From the IMG/VR virus record IMGVR_UViG_3300017719_000253, positions 1-21,835 of that record: 21,835 nucleotides of DNA; one strand, written 5' to 3'. The notes under the pieces are model-generated. The model was not told where the DNA came from, made no database searches, and saw only the letters and a program-made list of their open reading frames with translations. Each line of letters opens with the position of its first letter. The first letter of the stretch is position 1. The DNA is from a virus. Positions 1 through 9,093 of the stretch are shown here, one piece after another. The translations under genes were made by a program, and so were the position numbers.

Positions 1-3000
1 CGTAGAAGGGAAAGTGATTTTACCATTAGATAGATTCATTGTCCCTTCTGCGGAGAAAGTTCCTGCTCTATCTGTTATGAGGATTTTTATAGTAGCTGCA
101 CTGTACTCATAAGCCTCGTCAATAAGAATGCCGTTAAGCTCAAACACAGAGTCTAGATATACGACACCGCTTCCTATATGCTCCCAAGGCAAACAAAACT
201 CATTCCAATTATTGTTCCATTGATTCCACAAAATAGCATCATCAACGTAAGATACTTCAGTGAAGGAAAACACACCTAAGTCATCTACTGGAAGCGTGTA
301 TGTATTCGAACCAACAGTAATGTTTGCATTACTTACAGACTCTATACTAACTAAATATTCGTCATTATCTGGGTCAAAACCACCCACAACAACAGCCCTT
401 CTTGTTATCAAGTTTAAGTCTCTGAACTTATCTTCAAAGAAACTGCTCATTCCTTTATCACTAATTACAGTAATACCATCAGATGAAAGTCTTATAACTT
501 TTGCAGCAAGCGCATCTACATAGTAAACCACTCCGAATCTTTCTACAACAGATTCGGGGTTAAATGTTCCGTAATCTCCAGCGTAGTATGCAGGAAGACC
601 TAGTACATTTTTTGATACAGAAACTCCAGCTTGACCAGAAGAGTATTCCAAAAGCTGTCTGCTTACAGGCAACTGAGAAGCTTTACTTTCTTGTATCACT
701 GTTAAAGCATCACCTCTATTTACCATAGAAGTAATACCTCCGTACAATAAATCTAAATCTGTGTAATTAGCTAATGACAGATTAAAAGAACTAAGCCCTA
801 ACCTGTCTGAGTCTATAGTATATGCATCTGAATACGTTATAGATGACTTCCTGCGAACTGTTTTAGCATCTACCTGCCTTGCGTATGGTCTACCTTTAGA
901 AAAAGCCTTAGAAGTGAAAAAATCACTTACAGAGTAATCCTCTATAAAGTCTAAATCAAATGAAGGGCTAGCTGAAAATATATCGTTTAAAAACAATTCT
1001 CTATACCAGTCTACAGGCTTGAACAGCTGTCTAAGCCTAAAGTATACATCTCCTTGATTTAATGTGATTGCAGTAAGAGAGGTGTTGCCTACGGATTTAT
1101 TTGTATAAGATGCTTTTGTTACAGAGCCTGTTGCTGTAAAACCGTATTTAAACTCTCCATCAGTCTGTATAATTACTTCGGTAATAGTTAATGTTTGGCT
1201 ATCAACATCTGCTATTGTATCGTCTACAAAAAGCCTTGTTGCAGAAGTAAAAAATCCAGTAGTACCTGTATTTAAAACATTTATATCACAAGTAATGGAA
1301 GCTGTAACAGACCTGTCCCCAACATGCTTGTTTGAATCAATGTCGTACATCTTGCCCATTCCATAATACACAGGCTCTTCTACTTGCTTTTTAGGGGTGT
1401 ATATCTCTATAAGAGCGTTGTCGTTCCAAAAGTCATTCCCAGACATTATATCGTTATGAGAAAACCCTGTTTCATCTTTATCTTCTAAAGCCAAGAAAAA
1501 CCCTGTAAAAGAAGATTCAGCACCTTTCTGAATAAGGAACGGTGCTTCTTTTTCATCAGAAACAAAATCGTAAGAAAGAACATTAAACTCTACATCATCT
1601 GGATACACATCGTTTCCAGAAGAATCAACGTATTTTAATACTCTTACTTTATCTCCCTTTTCAAATTTATACTCTAAGTTGGCATCTTTCGTTTCTTTAT
1701 AGGAGCTAGACTTACCCTCTAGACCCGACATAGAAACATAAATGTTTTTATTTGCAGAATCTTTAGAAGGTAGTGCTAACGAGGCTGTGTATTGAATAAA
1801 CTTGTCGTATTCATTACTGCCTGCATAAACCACTTGCCACTTCTTCGCAAAAGAAGGTGGCGAATGAACTATTCTTAAATCTATCTGACTTCCAAACCTT
1901 CTGTTGTATCCTCCCGTTGTAGACCTTTCGCTTAAAGAAGCGATTTCTATAGAATCTATTTCGTTTACTGCGCTTGACCTACCTCTATCATCATAATAGA
2001 CTATTCCAAACTTATGAGATGCGTTTTCTTTAAAAGATTTAAAACCGTCTATGCTGTCTGCAAAAACAGAGGAAGACCCAGAAAAAGCAGCAGTATTATA
2101 ATCTATAACATCTGTTATCGTTGCGGTTACAGTAGAGCCATCAGCGTCTTGGTAAGTCATATTGTTGAAGTTACCATCAGTATCTGATTGACCTCCAATA
2201 TAAAGTTTATTAGCTTTTACAATATTTACTCTAGCTTCATAGTTTCCAACACTAGGAAGTGGAATACTGCTTAACCTCACAGTAAGGGCTTTAGGAAATA
2301 CTTCAGCCCCAGCAAATTTTAATCTAACATTAAGCAATCCACTTGATATAGATGTATTCCAGTTAGAAGATTTAAATGTCTGAAAGTTTGCCTTTCCAGC
2401 ATACCAAACTTTTGATTCAGTGTTTATCGTTGTGCATTGCTCTTTATCTGTATCATCAGCATCAACTACAGAATAACATTTAAAATAATTCAAAGCATCA
2501 GCAACTTGAGTTATAGCATCAGCTTGGCTGCCGCTACCTCCCGTTATGGTTACATCTTTCTTTATAATTATTCCTTCTGCTGGAAAAGCAATTTTTCCAG
2601 CGTCCCCCACAGTTAGTGTTACCGTATCTATAATATTAGTTGCTTCTCCACCTCTAGTTACTGGGTTTTCAAAAGCAACAACATTGTCGCCATAAGTACC
2701 TCCATTTGGGGTAAGCGCAAGTGTTTCAACGCCTAATGTGAGGTTTAATCTTATTATACTTCCATTAGGTACAGTTGCTGGCAGACTAGAAAAATCCAAT
2801 GCAAAATCAAATGCATTGGTGGGGACATTTGAAACGGTTCTATATATAGCATCAGCAGATGAATAATCAATTCTAGATGTTATATTGTAAATGTTTGGTT
2901 TCTCTCTAAGTGCAATGCTAGAAGTTACGTTTGTCAGCTTGTTTGGATAACCCTCTTTATAGTTTCCATACATCAATCTACCACCAACAACAGCTTGCGC

Positions 3001-3960
3001 CTTAGCAACTTGAGGCACATTGTCGTAACTCTTGTTTACCTCATCTGTAGAAAGAAACGATGACAAAGTATCGTTTCTAAATTGTATAGTTAAAGAAGCA
3101 CCGCTAGATGCGTTTGAAATTTCTTTCACTTCAAAAAATGCTCCCTCGTTTCCTTCTCTAGCGTAGAGTACAATTTTTTCTACATCGCCTTTAGAAGAGT
3201 TTACAAAAACATTAATCTGATTAAAAAAATCATACGCCCCATCGTCTACAAAGTCCTGCTTTAATTGAGCAGGAGCAACAGCAAGCGTAGAGTATTCTGA
3301 TAATGCACTATACTCACCATCAGTGTATTTGTATTGATAAGCAAATTGAAACGTCTTATCATTGATGTTGTTTTGTTTTATGTTAGTGTTACTAACAAGG
3401 TTAAATGTAGGTGCGTTTAGTGGAGGCTGTTTTGCCACAGTTAAAGACAACAGCTTCTCTTCATCAGTACCGCCAGTCAATGTAGCAGGATATGTACCTG
3501 CTACAAGACGATTTACATTTACCTTCATTGGTGGATTTGAGTTGTCTGTAAAGTACAGCAACGTCTCTCCATCTCCATTTACGATAACATCAGATTCTAC
3601 ATGTTGATACTTTCTAAATCCTAATACGCTATCTTGATACAGCTTACTGTATTTTCCAGAAGGTAGGTCTAATCTGTATATACCGTGATTGTTGTTTTCA
3701 TTCCATACAAAGAATAAAACCTCTTTATTTTCTTCATTAGAAACAGAACCTACAACTCTACACTCTCCAGAAGGCAAAGCATCTGCAGTGGTTTTATTTG
3801 TTACTTGAGTATTTCCCTTTATGTTTTTTACTACACCATCAGTTCCTTCATCGTCATTAGACACACGAACATTCAAGTTGTCTGTCATCTCAACAGACTT
3901 TACAAGTTTCTGGTCAGTATCCGAGTTGAGGTACTGAGGTATAAGTTTATCAATAGCCAT
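1..3960 (-). CDS. Giant phage tail protein (muzzle/tail-stabilisation type), 3' end missing
   Basis: I translated this by hand from the ATG at 3960. The frame stays open for exactly 1320 codons to the window edge, so the C-terminus is missing. The protein is rich in Thr, Ser, Asp and Asn with alternating hydrophobic residues, as in an all-beta virion protein. It opens MAIDKLIPQYLNSDTDQ. Around residue 330 it has the stretch VVGGRLMYGNYKEGY, a type of segment I associate with the large tail or muzzle proteins of Bacteroidota podoviruses. It is the last gene of the ring-protein operon, 3 bases after the 270-aa ring protein, which is where such phages place the protein that extends the tail below the rings. 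The role (tail tube end or DNA gate) is inferred from size, composition and position; no catalytic motif was seen. A receptor-binding function is also possible. Confidence 0.8.
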   Translation of the reverse strand, partial: MAIDKLIPQYLNSDTDQKLVKSVEMTDNLNVRVSNDDEGTDGVVKNIKGNTQVTNKTTADALPSGECRVVGSVSNEENKEVLFFVWNENNNHGIYRLDLPSGKYSKLYQDSVLGFRKYQHVESDVIVNGDGETLLYFTDNSNPPMKVNVNRLVAGTYPATLTGGTDEEKLLSLTVAKQPPLNAPTFNLVSNTNIKQNNINDKTFQFAYQYKYTDGEYSALSEYSTLAVAPAQLKQDFVDDGAYDFFNQINVFVNSSKGDVEKIVLYAREGNEGAFFEVKEISNASSGASLTIQFRNDTLSSFLSTDEVNKSYDNVPQVAKAQAVVGGRLMYGNYKEGYPNKLTNVTSSIALREKPNIYNITSRIDYSSADAIYRTVSNVPTNAFDFALDFSSLPATVPNGSIIRLNLTLGVETLALTPNGGTYGDNVVAFENPVTRGGEATNIIDTVTLTVGDAGKIAFPAEGIIIKKDVTITGGSGSQADAITQVADALNYFKCYSVVDADDTDKEQCTTINTESKVWYAGKANFQTFKSSNWNTSISSGLLNVRLKFAGAEVFPKALTVRLSSIPLPSVGNYEARVNIVKANKLYIGGQSDTDGNFNNMTYQDADGSTVTATITDVIDYNTAAFSGSSSVFADSIDGFKSFKENASHKFGIVYYDDRGRSSAVNEIDSIEIASLSERSTTGGYNRRFGSQIDLRIVHSPPSFAKKWQVVYAGSNEYDKFIQYTASLALPSKDSANKNIYVSMSGLEGKSSSYKETKDANLEYKFEKGDKVRVLKYVDSSGNDVYPDDVEFNVLSYDFVSDEKEAPFLIQKGAESSFTGFFLALEDKDETGFSHNDIMSGNDFWNDNALIEIYTPKKQVEEPVYYGMGKMYDIDSNKHVGDRSVTASITCDINVLNTGTTGFFTSATRLFVDDTIADVDSQTLTITEVIIQTDGEFKYGFTATGSVTKASYTNKSVGNTSLTAITLNQGDVYFRLRQLFKPVDWYRELFLNDIFSASPSFDLDFIEDYSVSDFFTSKAFSKGRPYARQVDAKTVRRKSSITYSDAYTIDSDRLGLSSFNLSLANYTDLDLLYGGITSMVNRGDALTVIQESKASQLPVSRQLLEYSSGQAGVSVSKNVLGLPAYYAGDYGTFNPESVVERFGVVYYVDALAAKVIRLSSDGITVISDKGMSSFFEDKFRDLNLITRRAVVVGGFDPDNDEYLVSIESVSNANITVGSNTYTLPVDDLGVFSFTEVSYVDDAILWNQWNNNWNEFCLPWEHIGSGVVYLDSVFELNGILIDEAYEYSAATIKILITDRAGTFSAEGTMNLSNGKITFPST

Positions 3961-3963
3961 AGA

Positions 3964-4776
3964 TTAACCTTTAGGGCTTTGCTTGTAATTCTTTCTAATA
4001 GTTTTAAGAGCTTCCTCTTTAGTAAACGACTTCAGTCTAGCGTTGGCTAGTCTTCTTTCGTTATAGTATTCTTTTCTTGCACGCATCTTTTCACCCATTG
4101 GGACATTTGACTTTCTCTCAACAAGTCTATAATAAACATAAGAACGCAAAGCATTTTCTGCGTAGATATGAATACTTGGATTTGTGCTTCTTGCCTCATC
4201 TGCAATATACTCTATAACTACCTCTTTGTAATTAGGGTTAGAAGCTAACTCTATTCTATTTTGCTCGTAGTTTACTCTGAATTGACCAGCATATCTTCCC
4301 CCACCAGCACCATAAGCACGACCAGAATAACCTTGATACATAAAGTTTCTAAAAGCGTAGGTTTCAAGGTCTGCATCAGCTGAAAGAGTACTTACTTCTT
4401 TTTTAGCATCTACCCTGTCAAAGACACCATCACCGTCAGTATCAATAGGGTCTCCGCTACCATCAAGGCTGTATTTTAGTGCAGCGTTAATGTTTTTGTT
4501 TTCTCCAAACACATATATTATTCCGTCACCACCAATAGCTCCGATTTTAACATAATCTACAAAATCGTCTGGAAGGTCAACAGCATCTTTAGTTGTGTCT
4601 ACTGTAAGAAGAAGAGATTTTACTTTTTTCTGAATATCAAAGTTCATCTCACGTATACCACGAAGTGCGTAGTTACGTACAAGCATGCCGTTTGCATTGT
4701 TTGCGTAGTCATCGCCATCTAAGGCGAGCATAAAGTCGTTTACAACTTGGTCTACTGAAACTGTATTTCTAGCCAT
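3964..4776 (-). CDS. Head-tail ring/adaptor protein with a DxDxDG loop
   Basis: This 270-aa protein is probably part of the ring stack between portal and tail. It lies between another ring-like protein and the giant tail gene, with gaps of 3 bases on each side. The N-terminal half is helical (ANGMLVRNYALRGIREMNFD, residues 28-47), followed by a strand-rich part with LPDDFVDYVKIGAI. This helix-then-LPxDFv pattern is typical of podoviral adaptor or tail-tubular A proteins. Residues 112-120 read DTDGDGVFD, a calcium-loop motif of the EF-hand/thrombospondin-3 kind. The C-terminus (from about residue 225) is strongly basic, with many Arg and Lys, and could face DNA or the next ring. The exact ring identity is not resolved; a simple structural role is much more likely than an enzyme. 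Confidence 0.72.
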   Translation of the reverse strand: MARNTVSVDQVVNDFMLALDGDDYANNANGMLVRNYALRGIREMNFDIQKKVKSLLLTVDTTKDAVDLPDDFVDYVKIGAIGGDGIIYVFGENKNINAALKYSLDGSGDPIDTDGDGVFDRVDAKKEVSTLSADADLETYAFRNFMYQGYSGRAYGAGGGRYAGQFRVNYEQNRIELASNPNYKEVVIEYIADEARSTNPSIHIYAENALRSYVYYRLVERKSNVPMGEKMRARKEYYNERRLANARLKSFTKEEALKTIRKNYKQSPKG

Positions 4777-4779
4777 TTA

Positions 4780-5511
4780 TTACTGCTTTTGTTTCTGCTC
4801 TTCACCACTTGTGTATGCAAATACATCTTGGTCACGCAGGTTAATGCCAATCATTTTACCAATCTCTAAAACTAAATGCGGTACATAGTGGTCTGGTAAT
4901 TCAAAATCTACAGATGTTGATGCTTGAAATACTTCAGTCGCACCACCTAGGTTTTGTGCATTGTATTTAGGAGATGAAGATGTTCTAGCACCTGTGCTTA
5001 CATTCCTTCCTTCTGGGTATTTGTAATACCTTACTTTTATATTTGCAATACCAGATGTGGGAAATATATTAATATCATCAGATATCAAAGCAACTGGAGA
5101 AGATGTTGAAGGTGCAGAAAGATTAGATGCGGTTATATAATCAATCTTAGCCTCATCGTATATAATATCTATAGGTACATCAGTTGATAGTCCAGATGTT
5201 TTCATAGATATAATTCTAGCCAAGTCGTCTGGCTTTGATGAAACTCCAGTACTTACAGCTATGTTTCCAGATGTTTTAGAAAAGTATGCTAAATCTTCTT
5301 GCAGTCTTTTTAAATAAGACTTATCGCCACCAGCATCAACATTACGCAAGCGTAAAGTCTTAGCTTTAGACATTTCATTGAATAAATCGTTAAATATCTT
5401 ATTCTGTGCAATAGAAGTAAACGTGTTGAACACCTTTGGGGTGATGAATCCACGTTCGTCTTTATTAGCCAGACTTTTGAGTGCTGAATAAACTTCGTTT
5501 ACAGATGCCAT
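4780..5511 (-). CDS. Head-tail connector (ring/gatekeeper) protein
   Basis: This 243-aa protein is the first gene of the tail operon, 19 bases downstream of a TAnnTTTG promoter that follows a terminator. The N-terminal helical part contains ITPKVFNTFTSIAQNKIFND, the middle is Ser/Thr-rich beta, and near the C-terminus DHYVPHLVLEIGKMIGINLR leads into DVFAYTSGEEQKQKQ. That C-terminal pattern (an aliphatic helix, then GxxLRDxDV, then a Glu/Lys/Gln tail) resembles a conserved structural protein placed just before the tail-tubular protein in Bacteroidota podoviruses. The function as a portal-proximal adaptor ring is inferred from that resemblance and from its place between capsid genes and tail genes. 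No signal peptide, membrane segment or enzymatic motif is visible. Confidence 0.65.
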   Translation of the reverse strand: MASVNEVYSALKSLANKDERGFITPKVFNTFTSIAQNKIFNDLFNEMSKAKTLRLRNVDAGGDKSYLKRLQEDLAYFSKTSGNIAVSTGVSSKPDDLARIISMKTSGLSTDVPIDIIYDEAKIDYITASNLSAPSTSSPVALISDDINIFPTSGIANIKVRYYKYPEGRNVSTGARTSSSPKYNAQNLGGATEVFQASTSVDFELPDHYVPHLVLEIGKMIGINLRDQDVFAYTSGEEQKQKQ

Positions 5512-5530
5512 AATATTCCTGTTCTATACG

Positions 5531-5538
5531 CAAAGATA
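5531..5538 (-). promoter_or_regulatory. TAnnTTTG promoter element for the ring/tail operon
   Basis: The minus strand reads TATCTTTG, matching the Bacteroidota -7 consensus TAnnTTTG. It lies 19 bases before the ATG at 5511 and directly after the U-tract of the 5546-5573 terminator. A clear -33 TTG at the usual spacing is not obvious. Confidence 0.7.
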
Positions 5539-5540
5539 CA

Positions 5541-5573
5541 AAAAAGAAGGGGCTGCTTTTAGGCAACCCCTTC
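5541..5573 (-). terminator. Rho-independent terminator after the 272-aa gene
   Basis: In the minus-strand transcript GAAGGGGUUGC pairs with GCAGCCCCUUC. The stem has about 11 pairs including one G-U, with a loop of roughly 6 bases, and a run of U follows (the A-run at 5541-5545). It closes the transcript of the gene ending at 5598. Confidence 0.88.
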
Positions 5574-5597
5574 GTATACAGTATATTATAGATAAGA

Positions 5598-6416
5598 TTA
5601 GATTTTAGAAAGCTGTTCTTCTATTTCTGCATATGCCGTAGCTCCTTTCTCTGACAAACAGAATCTTGTGGCTACATCCATTGTGTCTTGACCTACTGGT
5701 GTAGAAACAATTAAACCATTAGTATCAAACCATCTTAAACCATCATTACTGGATTTTAAGATTTGGAAATCAACAGCACTAGTCAAAGTACTCCTAACTT
5801 TAACTGTTGGGTTGTCAAACATTTTAACAAAACCTGTTGGGTTTGATTTAGCTTCAGCTAACAATTCACGCTTAATCTCAATGTTTTTTTGATTTACATT
5901 AATGCCTAAGTACAAAGCCACAGGTAACAACTCGTCAATAGATTTATCACGAACCATACTAACAGCATCAACTACTGCAAATTCTGTTTCAATTTCAACT
6001 TCAGCTTTTACTTCATTGTTAACTAAAGAAAATTCACTTCCTCCGTTAGCAATATTATCTGGATGTAAGTCTAAGTACTTGCACAGATTAGGTTTAGTGT
6101 AAGGAACATAAAGCTCTTTTCGTCTAAAGATGATTTGCTCTCTTAGAGCATTTTGGCTTTGTTCATCTGCAAAAATACTATTCTCGTTTGCAGCGTAGAT
6201 AAGCTGTCTTACAGAGTTTGTCGTTTCGTCAAAAATAGTAATGTCTCTTTGGCGTAGTTTATACCAAATACCCCCACCGTTTTCGATTTTGTAAACTTTT
6301 GTTTTTCTAGCATCATCTTCTAGATTTCTTTTAATCTTAGATGATTTTTTTTGAATCGCTGCAATAGGTGCAGCTTTAGGCGCAGCTTTGGGAGCTGCTT
6401 TAGCAGTTTTTGCCAT
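5598..6416 (-). CDS. Head-region protein following the major capsid gene, function unknown
   Basis: This 272-aa protein is encoded just downstream of the major capsid gene. The first 25 residues are a low-complexity Ala/Lys/Pro segment (KAAPKAAPKAAP), histone H1-like and probably flexible and able to bind nucleic acid. The rest is mixed alpha/beta and holds IFDETTNSVRQLIYAANENS, an aromatic/basic stretch ELYVPYTKP and KYLDLHPDN. I recall such a pattern in phage proteins located after the capsid gene but cannot name a function. A minor head protein or head-completion factor fits the position. The gene stands alone between two strong terminators (6441-6472 and 5541-5573) and has no good consensus promoter of its own, only TAATTTTA at 6434-6441, one mismatch from TAnnTTTG. 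It may depend on read-through from the capsid gene. Confidence 0.6.
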   Translation of the reverse strand: MAKTAKAAPKAAPKAAPIAAIQKKSSKIKRNLEDDARKTKVYKIENGGGIWYKLRQRDITIFDETTNSVRQLIYAANENSIFADEQSQNALREQIIFRRKELYVPYTKPNLCKYLDLHPDNIANGGSEFSLVNNEVKAEVEIETEFAVVDAVSMVRDKSIDELLPVALYLGINVNQKNIEIKRELLAEAKSNPTGFVKMFDNPTVKVRSTLTSAVDFQILKSSNDGLRWFDTNGLIVSTPVGQDTMDVATRFCLSEKGATAYAEIEEQLSKI

Positions 6417-6440
6417 TTTGTTTATGTATTAAATAAAATT

Positions 6441-6472
6441 AAAAAAAAGAGAGGGGACTTAGCCCCCTCTCT
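6441..6472 (-). terminator. Rho-independent terminator after the major capsid gene
   Basis: In the minus-strand transcript AGAGAGGGG pairs with CCCCUCUCU (9 pairs) around a 7-base loop, followed by eight U (the A-run at 6441-6448). It sits just downstream of the capsid stop codon, as expected for a very strongly expressed gene. Confidence 0.9.
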
Positions 6473-6485
6473 ATATTATGTATGA

Positions 6486-7877
6486 TTAAGCTGACTTAAT
6501 CAATACGTGCTGGTTAGCAGCACGAGTAACCAAGTTACACTCAGAACGGTAGTGGAATGAAACAGCATCCTCAGTTGAGTTTGTTGCTCCAAGAACAGAA
6601 CCTGTCATCCAGTGCTCCATTTCACGAGAGTATCCGTTAACAGCCTTGTAGTTCATTTCCAAAGATGGAGACTTCTCACCAGTCTTAGGGTCAGCAACTT
6701 TAGCCATAGGTACACAAACACCAGCAAACTTAGAATCAGCCAACAATGTTGGGTCGTTCAATAGTTTCCAGTCATGCTTGTGGAAGCTGTAACCGCCACG
6801 ATTGAATGAGCGGAATCCTAAAGAAATTGCTGTTTCTGGGCTGTTGTTGAATGAACCGAATGCAGCAGCACCTGTAGTTACAGAAGCACCTACACCTTGA
6901 GCAAGGATATCATCAATACGCAAGTCTTGCGCTCTGTTTACGTACATAGCGTACTCAGATGCTCCACCTTCTTTGTCAAGAACTTTTATCAAGTCATCCA
7001 TATCAGACAAAGACGAAATCAAGTCAGAAGCAACAATACCTCTATCCTCGATTGCAGCAAAGTAACCTTCACCACCATCAATATCATTATGGTCTACTGT
7101 ATCAGAACCATTAATAGCTGCTGCTAGTGCGATGTCATCACCTAAAATCATCATCATTTCACGCTTGTCCATAAAACGCTGACGAGTGTCAGCCTCAGAC
7201 TTGATGTACCACATGTTTTGTCCACCTACGTTGACCCATCCAATGTTAGTAGCTTGAGAACCACTTACTTTATAGATGTCTTTAATGATGTTGTATTTGT
7301 TAGCACGTCTAACGATACCAGATTGCATCCATGCTGTAGGTTGTTCGCTACCTTCAGCATACAAGTTACCTACTATGGTTAATTCATCACTTGTAGTAAA
7401 TGTGTCCAAGTTAGCATCAGCTAAAGGAACAAGGGTGTAAGCATTAGCACCATCGTTAGCTACAACAAGCGCACGCTTACCAGCTTTTGTCAATACAACG
7501 TCATTGTTTCTTACGATTAGTTTACCAGAAGCACAAGCCAATACAACACGCTTAGAAGTGTTACCACCAGTAATAGAAGAGATTGTTTGCTTTCTGTGTA
7601 AACGCTCTTCTTCCCAGTACTGTACTTCTGAAGCAGAACCGTTAGCTTTTACAGCCCCTACCATTTGCAAGAAACCTGTAATGCCTTGAGCACCGTAAGT
7701 TTTTACAAGTAAGTCTCTGTTGTCTGGTCTCTCAATTAAATCGTAAAGAGAAACATAGTTAGCAGCCGTTAAAGAACCAATTCTTTGGGTTGCGTATCCA
7801 CCAGCAGATGTGTTGTCTGGTGTGTATAGCGGATGCGTAAATGAAGCACCTGCTGAGTTAGTATCTAATGTTGCCAT
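6486..7877 (-). CDS. Major capsid protein
   Basis: This 463-aa protein is best explained as the HK97-fold major capsid protein that forms the icosahedral shell. The evidence is mostly contextual but consistent. The gene directly follows a long acidic scaffold-like gene (5-base gap), is closed by a strong terminator, and encodes a soluble alpha/beta protein of typical capsid size with no enzymatic motif. A long helical stretch containing ADTRQRFMDKREMMMILGDD, near the middle, looks like the spine helix of the HK97 fold. The N-terminal extended segment is rich in Gly, Thr and Ser and could be the N-arm. Codons look more uniform than in its neighbours, with frequent GCT/GCA Ala and ACT/ACA Thr, as expected for high expression. 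It shares the promoter at 9033-9040 with the scaffold gene. Confidence 0.82.
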   Translation of the reverse strand: MATLDTNSAGASFTHPLYTPDNTSAGGYATQRIGSLTAANYVSLYDLIERPDNRDLLVKTYGAQGITGFLQMVGAVKANGSASEVQYWEEERLHRKQTISSITGGNTSKRVVLACASGKLIVRNNDVVLTKAGKRALVVANDGANAYTLVPLADANLDTFTTSDELTIVGNLYAEGSEQPTAWMQSGIVRRANKYNIIKDIYKVSGSQATNIGWVNVGGQNMWYIKSEADTRQRFMDKREMMMILGDDIALAAAINGSDTVDHNDIDGGEGYFAAIEDRGIVASDLISSLSDMDDLIKVLDKEGGASEYAMYVNRAQDLRIDDILAQGVGASVTTGAAAFGSFNNSPETAISLGFRSFNRGGYSFHKHDWKLLNDPTLLADSKFAGVCVPMAKVADPKTGEKSPSLEMNYKAVNGYSREMEHWMTGSVLGATNSTEDAVSFHYRSECNLVTRAANQHVLIKSA

Positions 7878-7882
7878 TATTT

Positions 7883-9007
7883 TTAAATTTTAAACGTTAA
7901 TCCATTATCATTTAAACCTAGAGCTTGGCGAAGCTGTTCTTTTGTATCTGGCTGATTTGGATTTGTTGCGTTGCTAACTTGACTTGGGTCAGAGTACTGC
8001 ACGTTAGCAGCCTTATTAACCAATCCACGTTGACCTTCTCCAAGACCTTGAGAATAAGCGGATTTAACTATCGTTTCGATATTGTCTAGCACAGCTTGGT
8101 GCATATTCCATTTCTCAAAGTCCCATTGACCTTGCTTATCCATATACGAGCCAAAGAAATCTTCGATTTGCTCATTTTTAGACTTGAGTTCCGACTTGTA
8201 GTTATCTTCCAATCCGAATGTAAACGCTTTGTCTTTTGATACTTGAAACTCGATGCCATCTAGTGCATCGACCTCAGCAGACATAGTGTTAACCCATTCT
8301 TCATTTACAATTCCTTCGTACTCTTGCTGCTCCTGCTTAACAGGTGCAGCGTATTGAGAACGCAAGCCTTCAATCTCTTGTCTAGCTTTGTCCGCATCCA
8401 TCTTAAGCTGAATCTGTGATAAACGAATCTCATTGTCTTCGTACATTTCTGCGTCCAGTTTGTACTTATTGTTGACAAGTAGATTTAAATCATCATTAGA
8501 CAAGTCACCGTATTGACTCTTAAGCTGTGTTTTTATCGCACTTAAATCATCCATTTCGGATGGATTCATAGCTTGATATGTAAACCAATCTTGAGGGTCA
8601 CGACCTGTCTGTGTAACGAATTCGTTTATCGCAGCTACACGCTCATCGATATCTACAGACTTATTTTGAGTTTCATTGAATTCATCAAAACTACTTACTT
8701 GTCTACCGAGCCTTTCGCTCATATAAGAAAGCATTGCAGCTTCGATGTCCTCGTCAGAAACATCATCTTCTTCTTGTAAAGAACTTTCTGGCTGCTCTAC
8801 GGCTGCCTGTTGTTCGGGTTGTACATTTTCTACAACCTCTTGCACAGCTTGTTCTTGCTGTGGCTCTTCTGGTTGAGCCGTTTCCGCTTGTGGTTGCGGC
8901 TCACTAGGAGCTTCTTGTTGAGGTGTTTCTTCTGGTTGTGGATTTGAATTTACCTGAATCCCCATAGAACCAGCAATATCCTCTAATGCTTTGTTTAAAT
9001 CACTCAT
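7883..9007 (-). CDS. Probable capsid scaffolding protein
   Basis: This 374-aa acidic protein directly precedes the major capsid gene, the standard place for the internal scaffold that shapes the procapsid and is later removed. Residues about 20-85 are a Gln/Glu/Pro low-complexity region (EETPQQEAP, EEPQQEQ, QPEQQ) likely to be disordered. A mainly helical, charged region follows, with coiled-coil-like stretches around residues 190-225 (MYEDNEIRLSQIQLKMDADK) and 255-300. The C-terminus ends in a small helix, LRQALGLND, and a basic tip, KI, which could bind the capsid protein. No protease active site was recognised, so any maturation protease must be encoded elsewhere. A minor internal head protein is the main alternative. 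The promoter is TAATTTTG at 9033-9040. Confidence 0.75.
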   Translation of the reverse strand: MSDLNKALEDIAGSMGIQVNSNPQPEETPQQEAPSEPQPQAETAQPEEPQQEQAVQEVVENVQPEQQAAVEQPESSLQEEDDVSDEDIEAAMLSYMSERLGRQVSSFDEFNETQNKSVDIDERVAAINEFVTQTGRDPQDWFTYQAMNPSEMDDLSAIKTQLKSQYGDLSNDDLNLLVNNKYKLDAEMYEDNEIRLSQIQLKMDADKARQEIEGLRSQYAAPVKQEQQEYEGIVNEEWVNTMSAEVDALDGIEFQVSKDKAFTFGLEDNYKSELKSKNEQIEDFFGSYMDKQGQWDFEKWNMHQAVLDNIETIVKSAYSQGLGEGQRGLVNKAANVQYSDPSQVSNATNPNQPDTKEQLRQALGLNDNGLTFKI

Positions 9008-9032
9008 ATTTTATTTAATTGCAATTATGATA

Positions 9033-9040
9033 CAAAATTA
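9033..9040 (-). promoter_or_regulatory. TAnnTTTG promoter element for the scaffold-capsid operon
   Basis: The minus strand reads TAATTTTG, 25 bases before the scaffold ATG at 9007 and immediately after the U-tract of the terminator at 9044-9075. Its location between a terminator and the capsid genes supports a real promoter. Confidence 0.65.
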
Positions 9041-9043
9041 AAC

Positions 9044-9075
9044 AAAAAAGGGATACGTTATTAGCGTACCCCTTT
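9044..9075 (-). terminator. Rho-independent terminator ending the two-component operon
   Basis: In the minus-strand transcript AAAGGGGUACG pairs with CGUAUCCCUUU (about 11 pairs with one G-U), with a 7-base loop, and is followed by U residues (the A-run at 9044-9049). It lies 18 bases after the stop of the DUF5872-like gene. Confidence 0.85.
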
Positions 9076-9093
9076 ATTAATCAGTCTTTTGCA

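Noticed and set aside
6355-6410. Tandem DNA repeat at the start of the 272-aa gene
   Set aside because: The repetition follows from the coded KAAP peptide repeat. It is too short and imperfect to be a separate DNA element.
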